A stretch of 64,000 nt of DNA from Chitinophaga solisilvae (GTDB taxonomy: Bacteria; Bacteroidota; Bacteroidia; Chitinophagales; Chitinophagaceae). Shown piece after piece: positions 1 through 9,513 of the stretch. The translations under genes and the position numbers were made by a program. Within the stretch, counting starts at the first letter, position 1; each line of letters begins with the position of its first letter. The notes under the pieces were generated by a model that saw nothing but the letters and a program-made list of their open reading frames with translations, did not search any database and was not told where the DNA came from. The DNA is taken from assembly GCF_009928525.1 (NCBI RefSeq), contig NZ_JAABOK010000002.1, positions 558,001-622,000 on the forward strand, written 5' to 3'.

Positions 1-1256
1 AATTTGCAGAGAACAAAAAGTATGGCTGGTTCCCCTCTGTTTCCGGCGCCTGGAAAGTGTCTAACGAAGAATTCCTGCGCTACAGTAATGTTATTTCTTT
101 CCTGAAATTACGTGCCAGCTTCGGTTCTACCGGTAACAGCAATATCGGCGGCAACGCCTTCTCCTATTACAGCCCCGGCAAAAGCTATGTATTCGGTAAC
201 ACACAGAATACCGGCGTTTACCTGAGCCAGGTGGCCAACCCTGACCTCACCTGGGAAACCGCCCGCGAGGTGAATATCGGACTGGATTTCAGCCTGTTCA
301 AAGATCGTATCAGCGGTACCTTCGAATTCTTCAACAAAACCATCAGCAACCTGCTCAGCTCAAGACCGCTCCCCAGCTATTTTATAGTCGGCTCCATGTC
401 TGCCAACATCGGGAAAACACAGAGCCGCGGATTTGAATTCACGCTCCGCTCCAATAACATCACTACCACCAACTTTGTATGGAACACTGATTTCAATATC
501 GCGCGCTACCGCGATACCTGGAAAGAACGCGATCCGCTGGTGGTGAAAACACTGGCTAAGTATATCGGCCTGCACGACCCTATCCGTGCTATCTACAGCT
601 ATCAGACCGATGGTATCCTGAAGGTGGGTGAAAAAGTACCGGATCATATGCCCGGCCTGATGCCCGGTATGGTGAAAGTGAAAGACCTCAACGGTTACGA
701 CGATAACGGTAACCTCACCGGAAAACCTGACGGGAAGCTGAACTCCGCCGATCAGGTGTATATCGGTACACAGGATCCCGGTTACTCTTTCGGATTCAAC
801 AACGCATTCGCCTATAAACAGTTTGACCTGAATATCTTTTTCTATGGCCAGCTGCAACGCACTAAACTGAACACGGACCTCGCTACCGCCTACGACCTGG
901 AATCAACGCTGGCGCAGTTTGGCTGGAATGCCCTGAGCCTGGTGAAAGACCGCTGGGCTTCTGATAACCAGAACAGCGACCGCCCCAGCGGATTGAATAA
1001 TCCTTACGGCTCGTACACCGGCAACTACTTCCGGGAAAATGCCTGGTTCATCCGCTGCCGCAATATCACGCTGGGATATACCGCGCCGGCTTCGCTCCTG
1101 AAGAAACAACATATTATCTCGTCCGTACGCCTCTACCTGGATGCACAGAACCTGTTTGTGATATCGCCGTACAGCGGCATAGATCCTGAACTGGAGAGCT
1201 TTGCGGCCTATCCCATCCAGCGTTCCTGGATCATCGGTCTGAATGTTTCTTTCTAA
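1..1256 (+). CDS. SusC-like TonB-dependent outer-membrane receptor, C-terminal part
   Basis: The reading frame is open from the first bases, so the gene begins upstream of the window; about 418 C-terminal residues are visible. The opening residues YGWFPSVSGAWKVSNEEF are the standard barrel segment of SusC/RagA receptors, followed by a beta-barrel and an aromatic C-terminal residue (ending NVSF) expected for BAM-dependent outer-membrane insertion. SusC proteins import oligosaccharides using TonB energy with a SusD lid. The SusD gene starts 11 bases downstream, confirming the pair. The substrate cannot be read from this fragment; the downstream GH16-like enzyme suggests a beta-glucan or related beta-linked glycan (inference). 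An internal ATG at 57 is not the true start. Confidence 0.93.
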   Translation, partial: FAENKKYGWFPSVSGAWKVSNEEFLRYSNVISFLKLRASFGSTGNSNIGGNAFSYYSPGKSYVFGNTQNTGVYLSQVANPDLTWETAREVNIGLDFSLFKDRISGTFEFFNKTISNLLSSRPLPSYFIVGSMSANIGKTQSRGFEFTLRSNNITTTNFVWNTDFNIARYRDTWKERDPLVVKTLAKYIGLHDPIRAIYSYQTDGILKVGEKVPDHMPGLMPGMVKVKDLNGYDDNGNLTGKPDGKLNSADQVYIGTQDPGYSFGFNNAFAYKQFDLNIFFYGQLQRTKLNTDLATAYDLESTLAQFGWNALSLVKDRWASDNQNSDRPSGLNNPYGSYTGNYFRENAWFIRCRNITLGYTAPASLLKKQHIISSVRLYLDAQNLFVISPYSGIDPELESFAAYPIQRSWIIGLNVSF

Positions 1257-1267
1257 TCTAAACAACA

Positions 1268-2776
1268 ATGAACATGAAGCTAACATCATCAATTATATGC
1301 GGAGGGCTGCTTTTGCTGGGCCTCACCACTTTTACCGCCTGTGAAAAAGACCTGCAGCCGGATGTATACGATCAGTTTACCCCTGCCACCTTCTATAAAG
1401 ATGGCAACGATGTGAAAGCAGCGCTGACGGCCATCTACAACGGCCTGATGACCGGCGGATATGCCGGGTGGGGCAGTGGCAACGGCTCCTGGCACGTGCA
1501 GAACAGCATGACCACCGATGAACTGGTATGCTCCTGGGGCTGGGACGGATGGAAAAAAATGAATGACCTCAACTTTGCAGATAACTTCGGCGAGATCACC
1601 GGACATTATACTACGCTCATCAGGAAGGTATCTGAATGTACCATCTTTATGGATAAGGCTGCAGGCGTAACGATGGACGCCGCACTGAAATCCAGGTATA
1701 TAGCGGAAGCCCTGGCCCTGCGTGCGCACTACAGCCAGATACTCTATAGTTTTTACGGACCTGTTCCCATTGTGGTAGATGCAGGAACTGCCCAGAACCC
1801 GCTGGCCCCTGCTGTGCCACGCCCTGCAGACGACTGGATGGTTAAACAGATAGAGAAAGACTACAAGGATGCCGCCGCCGCACTGCCGGTCGCCTATGGT
1901 AACACCGACTATGGCCGTTTTACACAGGGTGGCGCACTCACCGGCCTGATGAAACTCTATATGCAGAAAAAACGTTGGGCCGACGCCGTTAGTACCGGTC
2001 GCCAGCTGCTGAAGCTCGGTGACGAACAGGGCGTCTATAACCTGCAGGGCCGCTACGCGGATATCTTTAAGATCACCAACGAAGGCAACAAGGAAATCAT
2101 TATGGCAGTACCCTGCCGCAATGATGCGGATCAGACTAACATGTGGCTGGCGCACGTATTGCAGGGAGACTACTTCGATCCTGCCGGACAAGCGCTCACC
2201 GCCTGGGGCGGATATAAAATGCCCTGGAAGACCTATGATAAATTTGATCCGAAAGACGACCGCCTCTCTGTGCTGCTGAGAAATTATCCGGTAGGCCGCG
2301 ATGCGGGAGGCGCACTGATTTATAAAGATGCGAAGACTGCCGGCCTGCCAGGTGCACTGCCGGTGAAATACGGTCCGGATCCTGCTGCCAGCGGAGAATC
2401 ACAGGGTACAGATATGATTATCTGGCGGTATGCAGATGTAATCCTGCTGCTCAGCGAAGCAATCAATGAATCGTCTGGTCCTACTGATGAAGCCATAGAT
2501 CTGCTCAACCGCATTCGCACACGTGCCGTTCTGCCGGTATTCACCCACGGAAGCCTCAGCCAGCCGGCACTCCGCAGCAAGCTGCAGGACGAACGTCTTT
2601 TTGAACTGTGGACAGAAGGCTCCCGCCGCGATGACCTCATACGGTGGGGACTATACGTACAGCGTGCCAGAGCAGAAGGCTCTCCTTTCGCCGATACCAC
2701 TAAAATATTCTATCCTATCCCGCGCCCGGCCATCGATGAAAGCGGCGGCCTGATAAAGCAAAACCAGGGATACTGA
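1268..2776 (+). CDS. SusD/RagB-family outer-membrane lipoprotein
   Basis: The 502-aa protein has a hydrophobic signal peptide and a lipobox ending at Cys25 (FTAC), so it should be a surface lipoprotein. The helical TPR-like SusD fold is indicated by segments such as RYIAEALALRAHYSQILYS and the C-terminal RLFELWTEGSRRDDLIRWG block with a terminal proline/asparagine-rich tail. SusD forms the glycan-binding lid over its SusC partner, which ends 11 bases upstream. ATG at 1274 is an equally plausible start and would remove only two residues. A strong hairpin terminator follows at 2791. Confidence 0.93.
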   Translation: MNMKLTSSIICGGLLLLGLTTFTACEKDLQPDVYDQFTPATFYKDGNDVKAALTAIYNGLMTGGYAGWGSGNGSWHVQNSMTTDELVCSWGWDGWKKMNDLNFADNFGEITGHYTTLIRKVSECTIFMDKAAGVTMDAALKSRYIAEALALRAHYSQILYSFYGPVPIVVDAGTAQNPLAPAVPRPADDWMVKQIEKDYKDAAAALPVAYGNTDYGRFTQGGALTGLMKLYMQKKRWADAVSTGRQLLKLGDEQGVYNLQGRYADIFKITNEGNKEIIMAVPCRNDADQTNMWLAHVLQGDYFDPAGQALTAWGGYKMPWKTYDKFDPKDDRLSVLLRNYPVGRDAGGALIYKDAKTAGLPGALPVKYGPDPAASGESQGTDMIIWRYADVILLLSEAINESSGPTDEAIDLLNRIRTRAVLPVFTHGSLSQPALRSKLQDERLFELWTEGSRRDDLIRWGLYVQRARAEGSPFADTTKIFYPIPRPAIDESGGLIKQNQGY

Positions 2777-2790
2777 TATAATTAATGTGA

Positions 2791-2841
2791 ATGACGGGAA
2801 CATCCGGCAGCAGCAGCTTCCGGAGTTCCCGTCATGCTTTT
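2791..2841 (+). terminator. Intrinsic terminator after the SusC/SusD pair
   Basis: An 11-bp perfect stem (2791-2801 with 2825-2835) encloses a second 5-bp stem (tccgg/ccgga) and is followed by GCTTTTAAA. It lies only 21 bases before the next start codon, so it may act as an attenuator that lowers expression of the downstream enzymes relative to SusC/SusD. Confidence 0.7.
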
Positions 2842-2855
2842 AAACCTGTTACCAT

Positions 2856-4403
2856 ATGCGCTCTTTATATTTTATCTGCCTGTACTGTTGTATTTGTTTT
2901 TATGCAGATGCCCAACGGGTTGTTACCTTCCGGGGAATACGTCCTGATGATAAAAACGGCCGTGCACCCCTGCGCAACCCGGAGCGGGGATTCCGTTACG
3001 AAGCCTTTGTGCTGGCCGATAACCTGCAATCGCCCTATGCGAAATCCGGCGACGGACATACTTACGGCGCTAATCCCACTACGGTAGACAGCTTGCTGGG
3101 TTTCCTGGAAACCCGCTACGGCGCCGGCGACAGTCTCACGCTTTCCCAGTTGTATATCTACCTGACTCCCTATGTGGGAAAGGATATAACCACACAGGGA
3201 CTGGATAACATAGCCCTTACCATGCAAAGCTTTGCCCGTAAGGGATACAAGGCATTGCTACGTTTTGCCTATGATTATGATCCCGGCCTTACCAACGTTA
3301 CCGTAGCTGATATACAACGCCACCTGACACAGCTGGAGCCGGTAATGAAAGCATATAGCGGAAGTATTCATGCCATGCAGGCAGGACTTGTAGGCGCCTG
3401 GGGCGAGTGGCACAGTTCGCCCATTGCCGGCAGTGCAGATAGTCTGCAAATGGTACTCACCGCGCTTTTTCAGCATATCCCGGCAGAGCGTCAGCTGATG
3501 GTGCGCATGCCTTACCGTAAGCAGGAAGCCGTGCTGCCCGCAGCATGGAAGGCGCGTATCGGGTTTCACAATGATTATTTCTGTGCAGATGAACACGCCC
3601 GTGCCAAAGGAAATGATTATGTCAGGGGAACGCCGGAATATCAGCAGGCATCAGATGAGTCGCCCTGGCTGCTGATAGACGGAGAGCTGCCTTATAGTTG
3701 CGACTGCGACGGCTGGGGCCTTAATCATCGTTTTCAGGTGGTGAACGGTATCCGGCGGTTGCGGGATCATCATTATACCAGCCTGAGTATTGTGCATAAC
3801 AACCTGGAAAATGACAGCAGCAATATCAGATACTGGAGAACATATCCGCTGACGGAGGCCATGATATCCGCTGCGCACCTGCCTGTTTCCGAGGGCTATT
3901 TCCGCGATGCCCGCCACCTGCCGGTAAAAAGAACTGCTTTTGAATATATCCGCGATCACCTGGGATACCGGATAGAGCTACAGCGTTTAACCCTTCCCGT
4001 TAGCGCATCTGCAAAAGAGAATTTTACACTGCAGCTGTCCCTGATCAACCGGGGTTTTTCTGCACCTCACAACGCCAGGGAGGCCTTTTTTGTACTGCTC
4101 AATGCTGACGGGAAAGTCGCGTATGTGATTCCCGCCAGCACCCTGCCGGACAGCTGGCAGCCTTATCAGCCGGGTGATACGCTATGCCGGCCATTGGTAC
4201 ACCATATCACTGCTACGGTGCGGGCAGAGCAGCACATTGCCCCCGGCACCTACCGGCTGGGCCTCTGGCTGCCTGACGGTACGCCGGTACTGAAATACAA
4301 TTCCGCCTATGCCCTGCGCTGCGCCAACGGTAATATTACCTGGTTTACCGATGAACAACAGCAATACGGAATTAATATACTAACAGAGATGACTATACGA
4401 TAA
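2856..4403 (+). CDS. Secreted DUF4874/DUF4832 protein
   Basis: The 515-aa protein has a signal peptide (about residues 1-19, ending YADAQ). The NPERGF motif at residues 41-46 and the following TIM-barrel-like region match the DUF4874 family, and the C-terminal third (beta-rich, containing GFSAPHNAREAFFVLL) matches DUF4832. These domains usually occur together in secreted, often glycan-associated proteins whose reaction is not established. The motif LVGAWGEWHSSP has the look of a glycoside-hydrolase-type barrel strand end, with acidic residues that could be catalytic (inference). Its position between SusD and a GH16-like gene suggests a role in degrading the same glycan. Confidence 0.8.
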   Translation: MRSLYFICLYCCICFYADAQRVVTFRGIRPDDKNGRAPLRNPERGFRYEAFVLADNLQSPYAKSGDGHTYGANPTTVDSLLGFLETRYGAGDSLTLSQLYIYLTPYVGKDITTQGLDNIALTMQSFARKGYKALLRFAYDYDPGLTNVTVADIQRHLTQLEPVMKAYSGSIHAMQAGLVGAWGEWHSSPIAGSADSLQMVLTALFQHIPAERQLMVRMPYRKQEAVLPAAWKARIGFHNDYFCADEHARAKGNDYVRGTPEYQQASDESPWLLIDGELPYSCDCDGWGLNHRFQVVNGIRRLRDHHYTSLSIVHNNLENDSSNIRYWRTYPLTEAMISAAHLPVSEGYFRDARHLPVKRTAFEYIRDHLGYRIELQRLTLPVSASAKENFTLQLSLINRGFSAPHNAREAFFVLLNADGKVAYVIPASTLPDSWQPYQPGDTLCRPLVHHITATVRAEQHIAPGTYRLGLWLPDGTPVLKYNSAYALRCANGNITWFTDEQQQYGINILTEMTIR

Positions 4404-4454
4404 TTAAGCAGGACTTTTGCGTTTTCCTTTACCATCAAAACTATCTGTAGCTCC

Positions 4455-6878
4455 ATGAAAAATGTATTACGCTCCGCCGCTGTCCTGGCAGCAGCCCTGG
4501 GGTTGTCAGCCGCTGCCATGGCGCAGCTGCCGGCAGCTCCGCAACAGTTGAAAACCCTGGGTACCCGCAGCTGGATCCGCCTCTCCTGGCAGGATGCTGC
4601 CAGCAATGAACAGGGATATAAAATTTACTGGAACACCACCGCTGTGAAGCCTGCCGCCGCAGGCGCAGTTATTGGCGCTAACAGCAACCGGTATTATATC
4701 AACAGTCTCACCGCCGCTACCACCTATTACGTATGGGTGGAAGCCTATAACAGCAGCGGCACTTCTGCCGCACTGAATACATCAGTTGTCACTACAAAAC
4801 AATGGACGCTGGATTCGGCAGAAGTGAATAATCTGTCTGTCCCCAGTTCTGCCGCAGTGCCTGCAGGGATGCAGCTGTACTGGCACGATGAGTTTAATGA
4901 CCTGCTGCTGAACCGGAACAAATGGTCTACGAATTATTATTCCACCATCGATTTCAAGTCAGGCACCAACCTCTCTGCCATGCAGAACGATACGCTGCCG
5001 CAACCCGGTATCATCATGACCGGCAGCACCATACAGCTGATTACCAATGATACCATGCCGGCAAAATCCTACTGGCCTACCAGGAAGCTGTCGTCTATTC
5101 AAACCTATGACTGGCGCTCCGATGAACGGTATGTGGATAACAGCCGCGGAGGCTATTTCGAAATAAGATGCCGGCGCAGTAATACCACCAACGCCACCAC
5201 CGGACTGAATGTCGCCTACTGGCTGGATTCGCCGGGACCTGACCTGAAATACTACATGGAACAGGGAACTACGTATAACGGCGTAGCCGGCGTAAGGCCC
5301 CGCGGACAGGCATTTGAAATAGATGTGTTTGAGCAGAGCGGCAATGCCACCACCACCGGTACCACGCCTTTTACCATGCACGGGAATGTGGCTGCAGACG
5401 GCACCTTCCAGGGTAACCTGACCACTTACAATGCATCGCTGAGCGGACAAAACAACTGGACCACGCATGGTTTGCTATGGACGGCCGCCGGTATTAAATA
5501 CTATATCAACGGCGCGCTGGCCAAGGAGTGGAGCAATCCGCAGCAGAACATGGCTCCCAACCATTTTATGAATATACTGCTGGGAAATTATTACGGCTGG
5601 TCTGCCGGTATGACCAGCACCGCTATGATGGAAGTGGATTATATCCGCGGCTATCAGTGGCCGGTATCTCCGGCTAATGAACTGCCGGACAATGGTTTTG
5701 AATATACTACGTTGTATCCCTGGAGCGGTAATGGTACACTGACGACCACCTCACCGCGCAGTGGCAGCAAAGCGCTGTCGCTTGCAGCAGGTCAGTCAGT
5801 GGTACAATATATTTTTCTGAATAACAGTCAGCCATACCAGTTGAAATACTGGTTAAAGGGCAGTGGCAGTCTGCAGGCCAAAATAGAAAATACCACACAG
5901 GTAAGCGGCGTCGTAAAAAATCAGTATCTGCTGAACAGTAATGCAGCTGCAGCTTTCAGCGAATCGTCCATTGACTTTACCACTACGGCGGAATATACCG
6001 GGCATATGACTACGGTGAAACTGACGCTCACCAACACCGGTACCGGTACTATCACTGTAGATGATATGACGATTGCCGGAGGTGGCAACGGCGGTTCGCC
6101 CGCGCCCTGTACGGCAGGTGGCGGTGCAAATGCACAGGACCGTTATATCACTTCGCTCAGTACTGCCGGTGCATCACATAATATCAGCTTTACCGGCAAC
6201 GCATATCCTGCCGGTGGTTATGGCGTTTATACCGCTGATTCTGTTGTTGTGAAGAGAGATTCTTCCTTTACGCTGAACATACTTAACAGCACCAATACCA
6301 GATGGGCCAGGGTGAATGTGTATGCCGACTGGAACAATAACGGCAGCTTTACTGACAGCGGAGAATTATTGTTTTCCGTTGGCAGTGCCAGGCAGGATAA
6401 CAGCGGCACTGTGCTGAACATCAGCCGTAGTATTACTGTGCCGGCAGCAGCTGTAACGGGTAAAGTGCGGCTGCGCGTACGGTGCTATGATGCCTGGAAT
6501 AATGATCCGGGACCTTGCGGGCAGGCGGATTACACCACCACACAGGATTTTTTTATGCAGATAAATGTTGCCGGCGAATTAAGCCGTCAGGCGATGGAGC
6601 AGCCTGTAAAAACGGAGATAGCAGCAACCGGCATTACGGTATATCCAAATCCGGTGCCTGGTAATAATTTTCAGGCGGATATTACCTTGCCGTCGGCAAA
6701 CCTGGCGCAGATACGCATCTATAACATGTCCGGCGCTAAAATGTACAGTATGGAAAAGCGGCTGGTAAAGGGAAACAATAAAATAAACCTGTCCGCCAGT
6801 GTATTACCGGCGGGTGTTTATGTACTGGAAGTCAGCAGTGGAGGGAAGATATGGCAAAGGAAATTTATCAGGCAATAG
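4455..6878 (+). CDS. GH16-like secreted glycosidase with T9SS sorting tail
   Basis: 807 aa. Signal peptide about 1-24; fibronectin type III-like domain about 28-115; jelly-roll catalytic domain about 140-400 containing FEIDVFEQ. Glu288, Asp290 and Glu293 fit the GH16 signature ExDxxE (nucleophile, helper, acid/base). A carbohydrate-binding-like domain follows (about 410-545), then a GEVED-type domain (about 555-700, with WNNNGSFTDSGELLFSVG). The C-terminal 80 residues (VYPNPVPGNNF to KFIRQ) are a type IX secretion sorting domain, so the protein should be secreted and anchored at the cell surface. GH16 enzymes cut beta-1,3/1,4-glucans, agars and similar polymers; the specificity here is unknown. 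The end overlaps the next gene by 28 bases. Confidence 0.85.
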   Translation: MKNVLRSAAVLAAALGLSAAAMAQLPAAPQQLKTLGTRSWIRLSWQDAASNEQGYKIYWNTTAVKPAAAGAVIGANSNRYYINSLTAATTYYVWVEAYNSSGTSAALNTSVVTTKQWTLDSAEVNNLSVPSSAAVPAGMQLYWHDEFNDLLLNRNKWSTNYYSTIDFKSGTNLSAMQNDTLPQPGIIMTGSTIQLITNDTMPAKSYWPTRKLSSIQTYDWRSDERYVDNSRGGYFEIRCRRSNTTNATTGLNVAYWLDSPGPDLKYYMEQGTTYNGVAGVRPRGQAFEIDVFEQSGNATTTGTTPFTMHGNVAADGTFQGNLTTYNASLSGQNNWTTHGLLWTAAGIKYYINGALAKEWSNPQQNMAPNHFMNILLGNYYGWSAGMTSTAMMEVDYIRGYQWPVSPANELPDNGFEYTTLYPWSGNGTLTTTSPRSGSKALSLAAGQSVVQYIFLNNSQPYQLKYWLKGSGSLQAKIENTTQVSGVVKNQYLLNSNAAAAFSESSIDFTTTAEYTGHMTTVKLTLTNTGTGTITVDDMTIAGGGNGGSPAPCTAGGGANAQDRYITSLSTAGASHNISFTGNAYPAGGYGVYTADSVVVKRDSSFTLNILNSTNTRWARVNVYADWNNNGSFTDSGELLFSVGSARQDNSGTVLNISRSITVPAAAVTGKVRLRVRCYDAWNNDPGPCGQADYTTTQDFFMQINVAGELSRQAMEQPVKTEIAATGITVYPNPVPGNNFQADITLPSANLAQIRIYNMSGAKMYSMEKRLVKGNNKINLSASVLPAGVYVLEVSSGGKIWQRKFIRQ

Positions 6879-8365
6879 GCAGAAGGATCTGTATATATCT
6901 GTTGCTGTTATTAACAGCCTGTAAGGCAGGGGGAAGCCGGGAAGAGGCGCAGGCAGCGCATAGGGTATGCGGGAGCTGTCATCTTTTTCCGGATCCTTCC
7001 CTGTTGCCGGCGGCCTGCTGGGATAAGCAGGTGTTGCCGCAGATGGCGCTGCGCATGGGTGTGATGTCTGGCTGGAATGGCGGGCCGTTGTCTGCGGAGC
7101 AGGAGAAGCTGCGGCCGTTACAGCCGCTCATCAGTGAGGCAGAATGGAAAGCTATCCGTCATTATTACCTGTCGCAGGCGCCGGCAAAGCTGCAGTCTGA
7201 TGTGATACCGGAGCCGGTAGCCAATATCGGCGTGCTGTTTGAGATCCGGCATGTACGGCTGCCGGGAGAGCGGGCGGCCAATATCTCCTGTATCCGTATC
7301 AATCCGGTGCAACGGGAGCTGTATGCAGCCGATGCTGTGAATCACCTGTGCTGGTATGTGAATGCGGAAGGCATAGCTACACATGCCCGTCGTACCGGAG
7401 ACGCCGTGATAACCGATATGCAGGTAAGCGGCAGGCAGGTGCTGGAAACGGTGATCGGCACTTCCCTGAACCTGACTACCGCGAAGAACGGCGCTGTGCA
7501 ATACCGGCAGCTGTATGATGATAAGCCCGGTACTACCGTGTTGCAGCAGTTGTACCGGCCGGTGCAGACGCTTTCCGCAGATCTGGATGCAGATGGTATT
7601 CCGGAGCTGCTGACCGCCGAATTCGGCGTCGATGAAGGTAAACTGAGCATCCATGCAAAGGCTAACCGTAACGGTTATACGGAAAATGTGATCTATGCTT
7701 TACCAGGGACCGTGCATATGGCAGTAACGGATATGAACAGGGACGGAAGACCTGATATACTGGCGCTGAGCAGTCAGGGTAATGAGCTGCTGCAATGGTT
7801 TGAAAACCTGGGAAAGCTGGAATTTACCCCGCATACATTGCTGCGATTTCCGCCGGTATACGGCTCTTCAGGGTTTGATACCGCAGATATGGATGACGAC
7901 GGACTGACAGATATCATCTATACCTGCGGGGATAATGCGGATTTTTCTCCCGTTATGAAGCCCTGGCATGGCATTTATATCTATCATAACAATGGTAACG
8001 GAACATATACCCAACAGGTATTTCTGCCGCAGAATGGCGCTTATAAAGCCCTGGCAAGGGACTTTAATAACGACGGACAGACAGACATCGCCTGTATTTC
8101 CTATTTCCCGGATACCACCGCTTCTCCGCAGGATGAATTCCGGTTATATATAAAAACCGGAAGTGCCTATCAGCTATACAGTAATCATCTTGGTAATGTC
8201 GGGCGCTGGCTGGTAATGGATGCCGCAGATATAGACGGTGATGGCGATTGCGACATTGCTCTGGGTAGTTATCCTATGATGATGACGTCGCCCGGAGGCT
8301 ATAGAGCCCAATGGCAGCAAGGCCCGGGAGTGGTTTTGTTAATCAATAAAATGTGTGGCAACTAG
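6851..8365 (+). CDS. Lipoprotein with CxxCH haem motif and FG-GAP/VCBS repeats
   Basis: 504 aa. A short signal peptide ends in a lipobox at Cys24 (LTAC). CGSCH at 40-44 is a c-type haem attachment motif, followed by a propeller-like region with repeated calcium-binding loops: DLDADGIPE, DMNRDGRPD, DMDDDGLTD, DFNNDGQTD, DIDGDGDCD. FG-GAP/VCBS repeats build beta-propellers. Pairing with a cytochrome-like N-terminus is recurrent in Bacteroidota, but the function is not established. The start lies inside the previous gene; no later ATG keeps the signal peptide, so this start is preferred and implies translational coupling. The haem site could instead be a degenerate zinc-type motif, since only one Cys pair is present and no clear axial Met is assigned. 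Confidence 0.82.
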   Translation: MAKEIYQAIGRRICIYLLLLLTACKAGGSREEAQAAHRVCGSCHLFPDPSLLPAACWDKQVLPQMALRMGVMSGWNGGPLSAEQEKLRPLQPLISEAEWKAIRHYYLSQAPAKLQSDVIPEPVANIGVLFEIRHVRLPGERAANISCIRINPVQRELYAADAVNHLCWYVNAEGIATHARRTGDAVITDMQVSGRQVLETVIGTSLNLTTAKNGAVQYRQLYDDKPGTTVLQQLYRPVQTLSADLDADGIPELLTAEFGVDEGKLSIHAKANRNGYTENVIYALPGTVHMAVTDMNRDGRPDILALSSQGNELLQWFENLGKLEFTPHTLLRFPPVYGSSGFDTADMDDDGLTDIIYTCGDNADFSPVMKPWHGIYIYHNNGNGTYTQQVFLPQNGAYKALARDFNNDGQTDIACISYFPDTTASPQDEFRLYIKTGSAYQLYSNHLGNVGRWLVMDAADIDGDGDCDIALGSYPMMMTSPGGYRAQWQQGPGVVLLINKMCGN

Positions 8366-8471
8366 AAAACTTTATTGTTGTTTACCGGAATTAAAGCTGT
8401 AACTTGAGGGGTAGGCAGGATTCCGAAAATGCCTCAAAAAAGAGTAGGAGTAACCCCCAAATGTTTATGTT

Positions 8472-8864
8472 ATGAAAAAGCTAATGTGGTTAACATTATG
8501 CGTCCCCATCTTCTTACTATTTTCATTCACCCTCAGACAGGAAAGAGCAACCGGTGTAAAAAGAATCAGTAAAAACCTGTACACCGTATCGAGAACAGCT
8601 GTAAAAAATGTACCTGCAGCCGAGCAGGAAGAAATCAGGAAAGTGATAGCGGAGCATTACGGTATCAAAGATTTTGAACGTAAGGAAATCGTTATCGCCG
8701 CTAATGATCCCCGTAACCGGAAGTCAGGAGGTATTTTTGAAACCTCTGTTTACAAAGACTGGGTATCTACCCGTTTTATCTTCTGGAAAACTATCAGGGA
8801 TCTGCCCCAGGAAGTAATCAAAGCTAATGAAATTATGACCCGGTATGCTACCGCAGGTAAATAA
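8472..8864 (+). CDS. Small secreted or membrane-anchored protein, first gene of an Sdp-like trio
   Basis: 130 aa, family not recognised. An N-terminal hydrophobic segment (residues 4-21, WLTLCVPIFLLFSF) indicates a signal peptide or anchor. The rest is charged and soluble, with a predicted helix (PAAEQEEIRKVIAEHYGIK) and a block containing GIFETSVYKDWVSTRFIFW. There are no cysteines after the signal region. It ends 20 bases inside the next gene, which itself overlaps an HTTM/SdpB-like gene, so the three are probably co-translated. By position it could be the exported substrate or immunity partner of the trio (inference only). Confidence 0.6.
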   Translation: MKKLMWLTLCVPIFLLFSFTLRQERATGVKRISKNLYTVSRTAVKNVPAAEQEEIRKVIAEHYGIKDFERKEIVIAANDPRNRKSGGIFETSVYKDWVSTRFIFWKTIRDLPQEVIKANEIMTRYATAGK

Positions 8865-9513
8865 GTTGGCTGCACGATGGCTGGTTGTTAAACAATCAGC
8901 CATCGTTGTATGCAGGCGGTTTTTATTATATCCCTGGATATACCTGCACCTGCTGTTTATTTTTCTGGTGAATGCAGTAACGGTAAACAGCTCCTACAAG
9001 GAATTTCATCAGGAAGTAAATAATAACCGGGCAGCCCTCGCCGCGGAAAAAATACTGAACGCTGCTCCATGCCGTTACTATGGCCGTTATACCGGGGCTG
9101 AAACCGGCTACGGTTTCTTTGGCATCAACGTGCGTTCCAACGGCCTGCTGATGGGAGAGTGTGCCGGAGAAGGCATCACAGCTGATTTCAGATCCTATGA
9201 AACCACACTGCGTTTCTTCTCTATGGGCAACGCCCTTACCGATGATTTTATTAAGCCTCATATGCAGGACAGTCTGCCTGCCGGCAAAGGCGCGGATATC
9301 ATGAATGACCTCAATCAGCTTGTATTCAAAAATATTGCAGTGACGCTGTTCCAGCATCACCATTGCCAGGATACTTCCGTATCGCTGAGTTACAACCTCC
9401 TGGATTTTCCGACGCTGGCGGAAGTCCGTGCCGGCGCGCCTGCCAGCTATCAGCTCATGAAAATTATTTCGGTCCGTTATAGTCTGCATACATATGACCA
9501 CGCTCAACAGTAA
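8845..9513 (+). CDS. Membrane-anchored protein, possible SdpA-like partner of the HTTM protein
   Basis: 222 aa. One membrane segment near residues 27-47 (LLYPWIYLHLLFIFLVNAVTV) is followed by a domain of about 170 residues expected outside the cytoplasm. The motif GYGFFGINV at 88-96 recalls the aromatic-glycine motif of SdpA-type proteins that partner HTTM/SdpB proteins; this is recognition by eye, not a profile match. The start at 8845 overlaps the upstream gene by 20 bases, and the end overlaps the HTTM gene by 20 bases. A start slightly further in, still ahead of the membrane segment, is possible. Confidence 0.55.
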   Translation: MLPQVNKLAARWLVVKQSAIVVCRRFLLYPWIYLHLLFIFLVNAVTVNSSYKEFHQEVNNNRAALAAEKILNAAPCRYYGRYTGAETGYGFFGINVRSNGLLMGECAGEGITADFRSYETTLRFFSMGNALTDDFIKPHMQDSLPAGKGADIMNDLNQLVFKNIAVTLFQHHHCQDTSVSLSYNLLDFPTLAEVRAGAPASYQLMKIISVRYSLHTYDHAQQ

